NCBI GenBank assembly: GCA_021797825.1
Contig: JAJZZA010000003.1
Location: 1-64,000 of the forward strand
Length of the DNA: 64,000 bases
Direction of reading: 5' to 3'
Origin: Bacillota bacterium
GTDB lineage: Bacteria > Bacillota > Sulfobacillia > Sulfobacillales > Sulfobacillaceae
The notes beneath the pieces were generated by a model. The model saw only the letters and a list, made by a program, of their open reading frames with translations. It was not told the DNA's origin and searched no databases. The position numbers and the translations under genes are program-made. Position 1 is the first letter of the stretch. Every line of letters begins with the position of its first letter. Below, piece by piece: positions 24,523 to 32,535 of the stretch.

Positions 24523-25701
24523 TTGATCCCACGCGTGATATGGACAACCCGGGCGGTGTATTATCTTGCGGGCTTTTCCGGTTCCTTTCTGATTCCCTAT
24601 TTATCTTTGTGGTGGGTGCATGATGGATATGGCATTACCCAAATTGGGGTGATTTTGGGGGTGTCTGCGGCCTTTGGCATCATGATCCAGCCATTATGGG
24701 GGGTCGCCTCCGACCGGAAGCCGACCAGCCGACTCCCGCTGTTGCTGGTCATGGCCGCTCCCGGTCTGATGGCAATCGGGTTCAATGTCCGCTCGTTTCC
24801 CGCTTTGCTGGCGCTGGCCGTGGGGTTCAACGTGTTCGCGGTCTCGCGTGGATCGCTGACCGATGCGTATGCGGTCATGCTGAGCAGGCCCGCCTCGCGG
24901 GCCAGCTACGGCTCGCTTAGGCTATTCGGGTCGATCGGATCGGCAATGGGCGCATACCTGGGTGGCGTATACATTGCTCGCGTGTCGGTGCACACTCTCT
25001 GGCTCCCATTTCTGCTGTTGAGTCTGTTGGCGGGGGTGTTAGTGCGTCTGCTCCCCTTGCGCAGCAGCCACGCGGTGCCTCCGGAGTTTTGGGCTAATTT
25101 GAAGCATACCGCGTTGAATCGCCGGTTTTTGCTGTTCTTACTGGGGGGGTTTTTGGTGCAACAAACCCTTACCGCGTACGACCAGTTTTTTTCGCTGGCC
25201 TTTCAACAAATTGGCGGGGCTTTTGCCGACACCGGGTTGGCCTTCGCCTTGGGATCGTTGTCAAACGTGCCTTTCATGCTCTTGGGCGCGCGCTTTCTGT
25301 CTCGGCGCGAGCCGGTTCTGGTCATGCTGGTTGCGGCGTTAACGTATACCGTGCGTTGGGCCCTCATGGCCCTCTTTCCCCTGCCCTGGGTATTCATCGC
25401 GGTCCAGGCGTTGCACGGCATGTCCTTCGGACTGTTCTGGATTGCTGGCGTGCAGTATGTGGCGCGGATCTTTCCCGGGCATCTGCGAACGTCGGGACAG
25501 AGTGTTTTCGGGATGGTGGTCGTCGGGTTGGCTTCGATTGCGGGGAATTTAGCGGATGGCCTAGCTCTTAAGATCGGCGGCCCGGTGCTGCTCTATTCAT
25601 CGGCCGCAGGCAGCAGCGCACTGGGGGCCGCCTGCCTGGCTGCACTCTTTTGTATGGGACGGGCGGGGGACCGCACCGCCGTGGCGCAGCCCCTAAGCTA
25701 A
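24523..25701 (+). CDS. MFS transporter (LacY/nucleoside-symporter-like)
   Basis: About 392 residues and twelve membrane segments. The N-terminal half has YYLAGFSGSFLIPYLSLWW, and GVASDRKPTSR is the MFS loop 2-3 signature. PRVIWTTRAVYY at the start and AVQALHGMSFGLFWIAGV in the C-half resemble the MFS_1_like group, which includes lactose and nucleoside proton symporters. The substrate is unknown. Translation is assigned to TTG 24523, because GGGGGGAG lies 7 nt upstream; the frame extends upstream without homology. Confidence 0.82.
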   Translation: MIPRVIWTTRAVYYLAGFSGSFLIPYLSLWWVHDGYGITQIGVILGVSAAFGIMIQPLWGVASDRKPTSRLPLLLVMAAPGLMAIGFNVRSFPALLALAVGFNVFAVSRGSLTDAYAVMLSRPASRASYGSLRLFGSIGSAMGAYLGGVYIARVSVHTLWLPFLLLSLLAGVLVRLLPLRSSHAVPPEFWANLKHTALNRRFLLFLLGGFLVQQTLTAYDQFFSLAFQQIGGAFADTGLAFALGSLSNVPFMLLGARFLSRREPVLVMLVAALTYTVRWALMALFPLPWVFIAVQALHGMSFGLFWIAGVQYVARIFPGHLRTSGQSVFGMVVVGLASIAGNLADGLALKIGGPVLLYSSAAGSSALGAACLAALFCMGRAGDRTAVAQPLS

Positions 25702-26127
25702 ATCCCCCGGTTAAGGCGGCAGACGGCGCGAGTTCGGCGTTGAGGCGATTGTCGCCCGCGGCTGTTCCCCATCCCCGCCGCCTCTGCAACGATCACCGAT
25801 GCCCAGACGATGGGCAAAAGCGGGGGCGCGATGATGTTGTGAACCGCGTGGTTCGACCCGTGTCCGGTGACGTTCTATCGACGGATTTCTTCCAGCGGCA
25901 CTGATGCGCCGCCTGCAGTGCCTGGCGTCAGGCACCTGCCTGGCCAAGAAAAGACTGACACAACTTATCGGCGGAGCTATGATCAGGGCTTTTGTCTTCG
26001 CTCCAAGTTTTCTACAATGAGAGGTGACGCGCCACGGTGACCATGGCGGTGAGCTCAAGAAGGGAAGAACGACGAGATATGCCCGGACTATCGAACGCGA
26101 TGATGGGCGGTCCGGCCGGAGCGGCCT
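25702..26127. other. Intergenic stretch before the APC permease
   Basis: No gene or RNA recognised. A GGAG at about 26117-26120 stands 8 nt before the permease ATG. The rest shows no obvious promoter hexamers. Confidence 0.4.
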
Positions 26128-27525
26128 ATGCGCGCACCTGAATCCGGCGCCTTGCGCCGCACCTTTCTGCTGTCTGACTTGACCACGCTGTCGATTTCCA
26201 GCGTAGGACCGCTCTTTAGCATGGCGGTCGCCGGGGCAGTGGTGCTGTCGCTCACCGGGGGCGCCAGTTGGCTGCCGCTCCTTTTGATCGGGATCCCGTT
26301 GGTGGGGAGTTCCGTCATTTTTCGCATTCTCAATCAACATTTCCCCAGCGCCGGCGCATCATATCACTGGGGCCGGCGGGTGATGGGGCCACGTTACGCG
26401 CGTTTTCAGGCGTGGATCCTCATGGCGGCGTACTTTTTGTCGCTGCCCCCGATCATATTGCCTGCCGCGCGGTTCACGGGAGCGTTGATGGGTTTGCAGG
26501 GCACCTGGAGCCTGGTCGGGTTTGCCTCCGTGTGGGCGCTGGTAGCGGCTACCCTGTTGTGGTTTGGCCCCTCGCCGACGTCATGGGTCACCAAGGGGTT
26601 TCTGATGGTCGAGGTGGTCGCGGTGGCGGTGGCGCTGACGGCCGGCATTATGGCGTTTCCCCACGTTCCGGTTGTCGTCCGCAGCCACGCATTCCCTCCC
26701 TGGTCGCACGTGGTGCTGGCGGCTGTGGTTGCCTCCACGATGATGGACGGGTGGGAAGTGGATAGCTACGCCGCTGAGGAATCGCGCGACCCGCGCTATG
26801 CGCCGGGAATCGGGGGGATCATTGGCGCCGTGATCGCGTTTGGCGTCTATCTGCTGTTATTCCCCATGCTGTGGCGGGAAGTGCCACCCGGTTTACTGAC
26901 GGGCGCCGATCCCTTGACCGCCTGGATGTCGGCGGTGCTGCATGGACCGGAGCTATGGATGGCGGTGGCAGTCTTGGCCTCCACCGCCGGCTCGCTCTGG
27001 CTGACCACCTATATTTTGAGCCGTGTGGTGTACGCATTGGCGCGCGACCGGGTCGTTCCCCCCGGCTGGGGTCGGTTAAACGTCCATGGAGTGCCGGGGC
27101 GCAGTATCGCGGCGATTGTCGCCGCCGCCTGGGCGGTGACCGTGGTCGAACTGCTGGTGCCGGGTGCCGTGTTGGGATTACAACTGGCAGTAGGTTCAGC
27201 CGGGTTCTTTCTGACTGCGGAATTTTTCTTGGACAATGTGACCGCCACCCGGTTTTTGCTGACCTTGCACCGACGCGTCTTGCCGCACTCTTGGGACCGT
27301 CATCACCATGTCGGCATGACATTGGTGTCCGCGTTAACCTCGGGCAGTTTAGCCCTGATTCTGGGGGCCTTTTTGGCGGTTGGGGGGAGGCAGCAGGATG
27401 GGATCACGGTTCTCCTGTTGCTGGCGGGAGGAATTTGGACCTGGCGCCGCCGAGCGGATACCGGGGTATTTATCTTTGACGGGCGGGAGACCCTGATATC
27501 GCCACCGCGTGAGGGAGAGCCATGA
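26128..27525 (+). CDS. APC-family amino acid permease
   Basis: A 465-residue polytopic protein of the amino acid-polyamine-organocation superfamily, with about twelve helices. The first helix has LSDLTTLSISSVGPLFSMAV. The conserved AGASYHWGRRVMGPRYARFQ is the helix 2-3 loop of this family. A glutamate-containing DGWEVDSYAAEES segment marks helix 6-7. It is presumably a proton-coupled importer or exchanger for amino acids or related compounds. Its stop is one nucleotide from the preferred start of the comA-like gene, suggesting that the two are expressed together. Confidence 0.83.
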   Translation: MRAPESGALRRTFLLSDLTTLSISSVGPLFSMAVAGAVVLSLTGGASWLPLLLIGIPLVGSSVIFRILNQHFPSAGASYHWGRRVMGPRYARFQAWILMAAYFLSLPPIILPAARFTGALMGLQGTWSLVGFASVWALVAATLLWFGPSPTSWVTKGFLMVEVVAVAVALTAGIMAFPHVPVVVRSHAFPPWSHVVLAAVVASTMMDGWEVDSYAAEESRDPRYAPGIGGIIGAVIAFGVYLLLFPMLWREVPPGLLTGADPLTAWMSAVLHGPELWMAVAVLASTAGSLWLTTYILSRVVYALARDRVVPPGWGRLNVHGVPGRSIAAIVAAAWAVTVVELLVPGAVLGLQLAVGSAGFFLTAEFFLDNVTATRFLLTLHRRVLPHSWDRHHHVGMTLVSALTSGSLALILGAFLAVGGRQQDGITVLLLLAGGIWTWRRRADTGVFIFDGRETLISPPREGEP

Positions 27526-27526
27526 T

Positions 27527-28336
27527 GTGGAAACGGAGGAGAACAGTCTGAAGCACCTAATCGCCTTGCCGCACCGGCCGGACAAGCCCCGTACCCGGGG
27601 CATGACGGTTGCCATTGACAATGGGGCGCCGACCCGCTGGTTTACCGACATCATCGACAGCCACCACCGCCATGTCGACCTGATCAAGTTCGGTTGGGGC
27701 ACCTCGTTGGTGTCAGACAACCTGTTGGACAAGATCCGCGTCCTGAAAAGCCACGGCATCGGCTACTTTTTTGGAGGGACATTGTTTGAAGTGGCGTTTC
27801 ATCAGAATCGGGTGGAGGCGTTTCGCCGTTACTGTCTAGACTATGAATGTGCCTTCGTCGAGATTTCCAACGGCACAGTACCTATGGACAGTCACCAAAA
27901 ATCCCGCTTCATCCGGGAATTTGCCCGCGATTTTCGCGTGCTCAGCGAGGTTGGCTACAAGGACAACGAGCGCTCGCTGCGATTGCATCCGGCGCGATGG
28001 ATTGAATACCTGCAAGAGGACTTGGCTGCCGGCGCCTATAAAGTGGTGACCGAAGCCCGCGAGAGCGGAACGGGCGGCATCTGCCGCGCCGATGGCGAGG
28101 TCCGCTATGGACTTATCGAGGAGATCCTGGGCGCTCCGCTGGCTGAGGACTCGCTGGTCTTTGAAGCCCCCACCAAAGATCTGCAAACCTATTTCATCAG
28201 ACGGGTGGGGCCCAATGTCAATTTGGCCAATATTGCCTTGCATGACGTCATTTCCCTCGAAACGTTGCGAATGGGGCTTAGGGCCGATACATTCGGAGCG
28301 GTGTCGGAGCCGGGCCGGGCGCAGGATTTCGAGTAG
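27527..28336 (+). CDS. comA: Phosphosulfolactate synthase (ComA family)
   Basis: About 269 residues of the ComA family, which adds sulfite to phosphoenolpyruvate to form (R)-2-phospho-3-sulfolactate. That is the first step of one coenzyme M route and of sulfolactate formation in spores. Matches include IDLIKFGWGTSLVSDNLLD-like DLIKFGWGTSL, then GGTLFEVAFHQ, FVEISNGTVPM, SEVGYKDNE and NVNLANIALHDVISLETLR. Start: GTG 27527 has GGGAG 9 nt upstream and follows the permease stop by one base. GTG 27509 and a CTG at 27548 after GGAGG are alternatives. No comB or comC is adjacent. Confidence 0.88.
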   Translation: METEENSLKHLIALPHRPDKPRTRGMTVAIDNGAPTRWFTDIIDSHHRHVDLIKFGWGTSLVSDNLLDKIRVLKSHGIGYFFGGTLFEVAFHQNRVEAFRRYCLDYECAFVEISNGTVPMDSHQKSRFIREFARDFRVLSEVGYKDNERSLRLHPARWIEYLQEDLAAGAYKVVTEARESGTGGICRADGEVRYGLIEEILGAPLAEDSLVFEAPTKDLQTYFIRRVGPNVNLANIALHDVISLETLRMGLRADTFGAVSEPGRAQDFE

Positions 28337-28355
28337 CGGCGGGAGGGCCCTAACA

Positions 28356-28754
28356 GTGCGTGACACCCAAAATGTCTTTCATCTTGCCATTCCCTGCCGT
28401 GATTTGGAGGAGGCTCAGGTTTTTTATGTTGAGCGGCTGGGATGCAAACTGGCCCGACGCTATCCGGATCGGATCACGCTGGATTTTTTCGGAGACCAGG
28501 TCGTGTGCCATCTTTCGGACCGGACGGACGTGAATCCCGGTTTCTATCCGCGTCATTTTGGGGTAACCTTCTATCACCGTGAGGAATTCGACGCCCTGCT
28601 GCGATTGGTTGCCCTGCGCGACATTCCATATTTTCACCAGCCGCGGCTGCGCTTTGAAGGGATGGCGGAGGAGCACTGGACGTTTGGACTAATCGATCCG
28701 TCGTCAAATATTCTGGAATTTAAACACTATCGCGACCCGCGCATGATGTATTGA
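28356..28754 (+). CDS. VOC-family (glyoxalase-like) protein
   Basis: A 132-residue vicinal-oxygen-chelate protein: HLAIPCRDLEEAQVFYVERL at the start and GCKLARRY, then HFGVTFY and the metal-ligand glutamate in SNILEFKHYRD. Such proteins are dioxygenases, glyoxalases, epimerases or resistance proteins; the substrate is unknown. GTG 28356 follows GGGAGG by 9 nt, and the gene begins 19 nt after comA, so the pair is probably one transcript. An action on the sulfolactate product or an oxidised derivative is possible but unproven. Confidence 0.83.
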   Translation: MRDTQNVFHLAIPCRDLEEAQVFYVERLGCKLARRYPDRITLDFFGDQVVCHLSDRTDVNPGFYPRHFGVTFYHREEFDALLRLVALRDIPYFHQPRLRFEGMAEEHWTFGLIDPSSNILEFKHYRDPRMMY

Positions 28755-29126
28755 GCCGGTGTCGGGGGCGGGCCGGGCGGTGGCTCACCACTCGCCTCGC
28801 AACCCCTCTTGAACCCGGCTTAAGCCATCAGGCGATGGGGTGGACAGGATGTTTTCCGGGCCATCCGCGATGCTGATGGCGAACGGACACCGTCTTTTCT
28901 GGCGGACGACGCCGCTTGGCCGGGGAGCGCTGCCACGAACGGCGGCGTTCAGGGGAAGCGGGTGTGCGCTGGTGATGAGGGCTCGGCGCCCGCCCGTTTG
29001 GTCCTGGCCACCAACTCCCGCCCACGCCCTGTTTGCGGTCGCTAGGGCTGACTGGTGTTAGGTGTTGCGACCGGGTGTGGCAGGATATATTCCTACTCCC
29101 ATCTTGAGCGCAAGGAGGCGCATGGC
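28755..29126. other. Intergenic stretch between VOC and E3-like genes
   Basis: About 370 bases without a recognised gene. AAGGAGG at 29112-29118 is the ribosome binding site of the flavoprotein gene. No terminator was identified after the VOC gene. Confidence 0.4.
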
Positions 29127-30485
29127 ATGGCGGAAATGAAGCACTTTGTCATCCTCGGAGCTGGTCCGGGAGGGATGGCGGCAGCCGTCCGCGCGGTTTC
29201 CCAAGGTCATCGGGTTACCGTGTTCGACCCCGAGGGCTGGGGGGGAAACGCCGTCAACCATAGCCTGGTTCCGAGCAAGGCCCTGTTGCAAGCGGCGCAG
29301 GTGGTGGACCGCGCCCGCGGTTTGGGGGCGGCCTGGGATATCTCGCGCTGGGCCGCCGTAATGCAGGACCAAACCGAGAAAATCGCCAGGCTGCGGACGG
29401 CCGCCGCGAACGCCGCGCGTGGCGCGGTTTTGCGTCGCGAGGCGGGACGGCTGGTTTCCGCAGACGGGCGTAGAGTCCGGGTCCAAGGCCAGGAGACCGG
29501 CGCCATCCTTGAGGGCGATGTGCTGATTGTCGCGGTGGGATCCCGGCAGCGGCTGCTGCCGGGTCTTCGACCGGACGGTCGCACGGTTTTGGTACCGCGG
29601 GCGTTGGCTTCGCTGAAAGCCGTGCCAGAGACGCTGGACATCGTCGGCGGAGGGGCCACCGGGCTGGAAACGGCCTCGTTGTTTTCGCGCTTGGGAACCG
29701 CAACCCGCCTCCATGCCGCGTCCCCCACCCTGTTGCCGGGCTATTCCGGCGACATCAACCGCCTGTTGCTGGAAGCATTTCGAGTGTTGGGAGTGGACTG
29801 CCGCTTAGGCCGGTTGGTCACCCACGGAACGTCCGACGGGAAAGGGGTCGATTTGGCATGGACAGAGCCCAACCAGGGCTCATCTGGCCGGGACCGCGCC
29901 ACGCGGGTTTTTCTTGCCACGGGCCGCGCGCCGATGGACGATGCCCACTCGTGGGAGGCCTTAGGCTTTGCGCTGACTCCCGAGGGCTTCCTTCAGACCT
30001 CTTCCGCCGGAGAGACCAGCGTGCCCGGTGTGTTCGCGGTGGGGGATGCGCGGGGGGACGATTCTTCGCTGCAAGCCAATCGGGCCATGATGGACGCCGA
30101 GTATGCCGTGGCTACCGCCCTGGGGGTTCCCTTCAGCGCATCGCCGGTCGTGCAGGCGATATTCACCTGGCCCGAGGTGGCCCGGGTGGGAGAGACCACC
30201 GGCCAACACGTTCTTGAAGCCCGCCTCGATCCGGTTCTCCCCCCGCTCCTTTATCAGCCGGTGCTGGGCTCGCTGGAGGCGGGGCGGCTGCGGGTATACG
30301 CGAACGCCGACGAGGATGTGGTGGGGGGCGAAGCCATCGGTCTCGAGGCGTCCGCGGTGATGAATGTGGTGGCGCTGGCCGTCGGTGCCGGCGTGAAGGT
30401 GGACCATCTTCGTCGGGTTGGGTATGTGACGCCCAGCATGAGCGAGTGGCTTAAGTATCTGGTCCCGGTGGCCCCTCAAGGATAG
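29127..30485 (+). CDS. Dihydrolipoamide-dehydrogenase-like flavoprotein lacking the redox cysteine pair
   Basis: A 452-residue pyridine-nucleotide-disulfide oxidoreductase fold. It has an FAD-binding ILGAGPGGMAAA, an NAD-binding DIVGGGATGLETASLF, and the second FAD motif TSVPGVFAVGDARG. True E3 enzymes carry GGTCLNVGCIPSK. Here the same place reads GGNAVNHSLVPSK, with both cysteines gone, and the C-terminal HPTxSE with its catalytic histidine reads VTPSMSE. Dithiol chemistry on lipoamide by the standard mechanism is therefore not expected, although FAD and NAD sites look intact. ATG 29127 has GGAGG 8 nt upstream. The 2-oxoglutarate dehydrogenase genes lie about 0.8 kb further on, convergent. 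Confidence 0.85.
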   Translation: MAEMKHFVILGAGPGGMAAAVRAVSQGHRVTVFDPEGWGGNAVNHSLVPSKALLQAAQVVDRARGLGAAWDISRWAAVMQDQTEKIARLRTAAANAARGAVLRREAGRLVSADGRRVRVQGQETGAILEGDVLIVAVGSRQRLLPGLRPDGRTVLVPRALASLKAVPETLDIVGGGATGLETASLFSRLGTATRLHAASPTLLPGYSGDINRLLLEAFRVLGVDCRLGRLVTHGTSDGKGVDLAWTEPNQGSSGRDRATRVFLATGRAPMDDAHSWEALGFALTPEGFLQTSSAGETSVPGVFAVGDARGDDSSLQANRAMMDAEYAVATALGVPFSASPVVQAIFTWPEVARVGETTGQHVLEARLDPVLPPLLYQPVLGSLEAGRLRVYANADEDVVGGEAIGLEASAVMNVVALAVGAGVKVDHLRRVGYVTPSMSEWLKYLVPVAPQG

Positions 30486-31093
30486 TGCGGGGAATAATGG
30501 GCGGGGTCGACCAGCTCGCGGTATTTGTCGATGATTCGCTTCAGATCGTCCCAGGCATCGCGTTTCCAGCCCGGGTTGCGCAAGAGGGCGGCCGGATGAT
30601 AGGTGGGCATCATCCAGCGCGCGCCCTGTTGCACCCATTGCCCCCGGACCTTGGTAATCCGGGCTGCGGGGTCCACCAGCGTCTGGACGGCGGTTGAGCC
30701 CAGCAGGACGACAATCGCCGGGGCCAGAATCCGCAGCTGCGCGTCCAAATTGGGCAGGCAGGCGCTGCGTTCGTCCTCGGCCGGGGTGCGGTTGCCGGGC
30801 GGGCGGCATTTGACGATATTGAGAATATAGGCGTTGCGCTCCCGGTCGAGACCCATGGCCGCCAGCATTTGGTCCAGCAGACGGCCAGCCCGTCCGACAA
30901 ATGGCCGCAACAGGCGGTCTTCCTCGGCTCCCGGTCCTTCACCGATAAAGACGATGCGGGCCGCCGGGTTTCCCTCCCCGAATACCACCCCGTGGGCCGT
31001 ATCGCGCAAACGGCATTGATGGCACTGTTCGACGGCCGGGCGCAATTCATCCAGGTTGGTATAGTGCCCCAGGCCGGGTGTGAGGTGGTTCAT
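30476..31093 (-). CDS. Uracil-DNA glycosylase, Fe-S type (family 4-like)
   Basis: A 205-residue [4Fe-4S] uracil-DNA glycosylase that removes uracil from deaminated DNA. The first cluster cysteines are in CHQCRLRD, the catalytic loop is GEGPGAEEDR, the third cysteine is in LNIVKCRPPGNRTP, and the last is in SACLPNLD. The C-terminal MPTYHPAALLRNP carries the conserved histidine. The start is ATG 31093, with AGGGAG 6 nt upstream. It overlaps the end of the convergent flavoprotein gene by 10 nt. Confidence 0.92.
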   Translation of the reverse strand: MNHLTPGLGHYTNLDELRPAVEQCHQCRLRDTAHGVVFGEGNPAARIVFIGEGPGAEEDRLLRPFVGRAGRLLDQMLAAMGLDRERNAYILNIVKCRPPGNRTPAEDERSACLPNLDAQLRILAPAIVVLLGSTAVQTLVDPAARITKVRGQWVQQGARWMMPTYHPAALLRNPGWKRDAWDDLKRIIDKYRELVDPAHYSPHYP

Positions 31094-31311
31094 AGTCATC
31101 TCCCTTGGTGTGATATGCGCGTGCTCGCCGCGGGAGCCGTTGGCCGCCATCATGCCTGAGATTCGTGGTAATGCCGACGCCGCCGGGTTTGGCGCGGGGG
31201 TTCGCGGTCCCTTCCATTAGGGGTCGGCGGCGCCGGATGGCACAACCCCTGAAACCGGCCCCGGGCGGCCGAGCCGTGGGAACCGCCCGGGAGAAAGCCG
31301 AAGCCGGGCGG

Positions 31312-32535
31312 TTAGCCTTCCAGCAACAGGGCTTCCGGGTCTTCCAGCAGTTCTTTGGTCCGCACCAGAAAGCGGACTGCTTCGCTACCATCGACGATCC
31401 GGTGGTCGTACGAAAGCGCCAGGTACATCATGGGTCGAATGACCACCTCGCCGTTTATCGCCACCGGCCGCTGCTCGATTTTATGCATCCCCAAAATACC
31501 CACCTGGGGCGCGTTTAAAATGGGCGTGGAGAGCAGCGAGCCAAACACGCCGCCGTTGGTAATGGTAAAGGTTCCGCCCCGCAGGTCGTCCAAGGTCAAC
31601 GTGTTGGCGCGGGCCTTTACCGCCAGTTGCGCCACCTGTTGCTCGATTTCCGCGAAACTCAGCCGATCGGCATCGCGAATGACCGGAACCACCAACCCCC
31701 CGTCGGTGGACACGGCTATCCCGATGTCGTAATACCGCTTAAGAACCATCTGGGTGTCTTGAATTTCCGCATTGAGGCGGGGAATCGCCTTAAGGGCGGC
31801 AATCACCGCCTTGGTAAAAAACGACATGAAACCGAGGCCGACGCCATGCCGCTCTTTAAAAGAATCCCGGCGGCGCGAGCGGAGATCGAGGACGGCCGAC
31901 ATGTCCACCTCGTTGAATGTGGTAAGCATAGCCGCGGTCTGTTGTGCTTGAACCAGCCGGCGGGCGATGGTCAGACGGCGGGCGGACATCGGAACCCGTT
32001 CTTCATTGCGAGCGGACGGAACCGGGGGTGTCACCGGTTTGGCGGCGGGGGTTTCCCCGGCGGCGGGAGGAGCCGGCGCCGGTTGGGGCGGTGCCGGGGT
32101 GCCCGGGACACGGGAGAGGACATCCTGGCGGGTGACCCGCCCATGCGGCCCGCTGCCGGACACGGAATCAAGGGGCACGCCTTGTTCCCGGGCCAAACGC
32201 CTCACGTCCGGGGTGGCGCGGGCGGCGTCCGGTTCCGGTGCCTGGGGTTCGGCGGCGGACGTCTCCGTTGCTGATGCCAAAGAGGTCGCGGATTGCTCGG
32301 CGGAGGGGGCGATGGTAGCCAGGATGCTGCCCACGGCAACGGTTTCCCCTTCGGCGACCATGATCGCGCCGATTAGCCCGGGTTGCTCTGCCGACACTTC
32401 CAGATTGACCTTGTCGGTTTCCAGCTCGACAATGGGTTCTCCAACGGATACGCTGTCGCCCGCCTTTTTCAGCCAGCGGCCCACGGTGGCTTCGATGACC
32501 GACTCCCCGAGCTCGGGAACTCTGAGTTCAAACAC
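31312..32535 (-). CDS. sucB: 2-oxoglutarate dehydrogenase E2, dihydrolipoyl succinyltransferase
   Basis: A 407-residue E2 subunit. The N-terminal lipoyl domain carries its lysine in [11 protein letters not shown] (about residue 43). An alanine/proline-rich linker and a peripheral-subunit-binding domain ([20 protein letters not shown]) follow. The catalytic domain ends with [17 protein letters not shown], containing the active-site histidine. It transfers succinyl groups to CoA. It starts at GTG 32535, immediately after the sucA stop, with GGGAGG inside the end of sucA, so the two are coupled. Confidence 0.93.
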   Translation of the reverse strand: MFELRVPELGESVIEATVGRWLKKAGDSVSVGEPIVELETDKVNLEVSAEQPGLIGAIMVAEGETVAVGSILATIAPSAEQSATSLASATETSAAEPQAPEPDAARATPDVRRLAREQGVPLDSVSGSGPHGRVTRQDVLSRVPGTPAPPQPAPAPPAAGETPAAKPVTPPVPSARNEERVPMSARRLTIARRLVQAQQTAAMLTTFNEVDMSAVLDLRSRRRDSFKERHGVGLGFMSFFTKAVIAALKAIPRLNAEIQDTQMVLKRYYDIGIAVSTDGGLVVPVIRDADRLSFAEIEQQVAQLAVKARANTLTLDDLRGGTFTITNGGVFGSLLSTPILNAPQVGILGMHKIEQRPVAINGEVVIRPMMYLALSYDHRIVDGSEAVRFLVRTKELLEDPEALLLEG

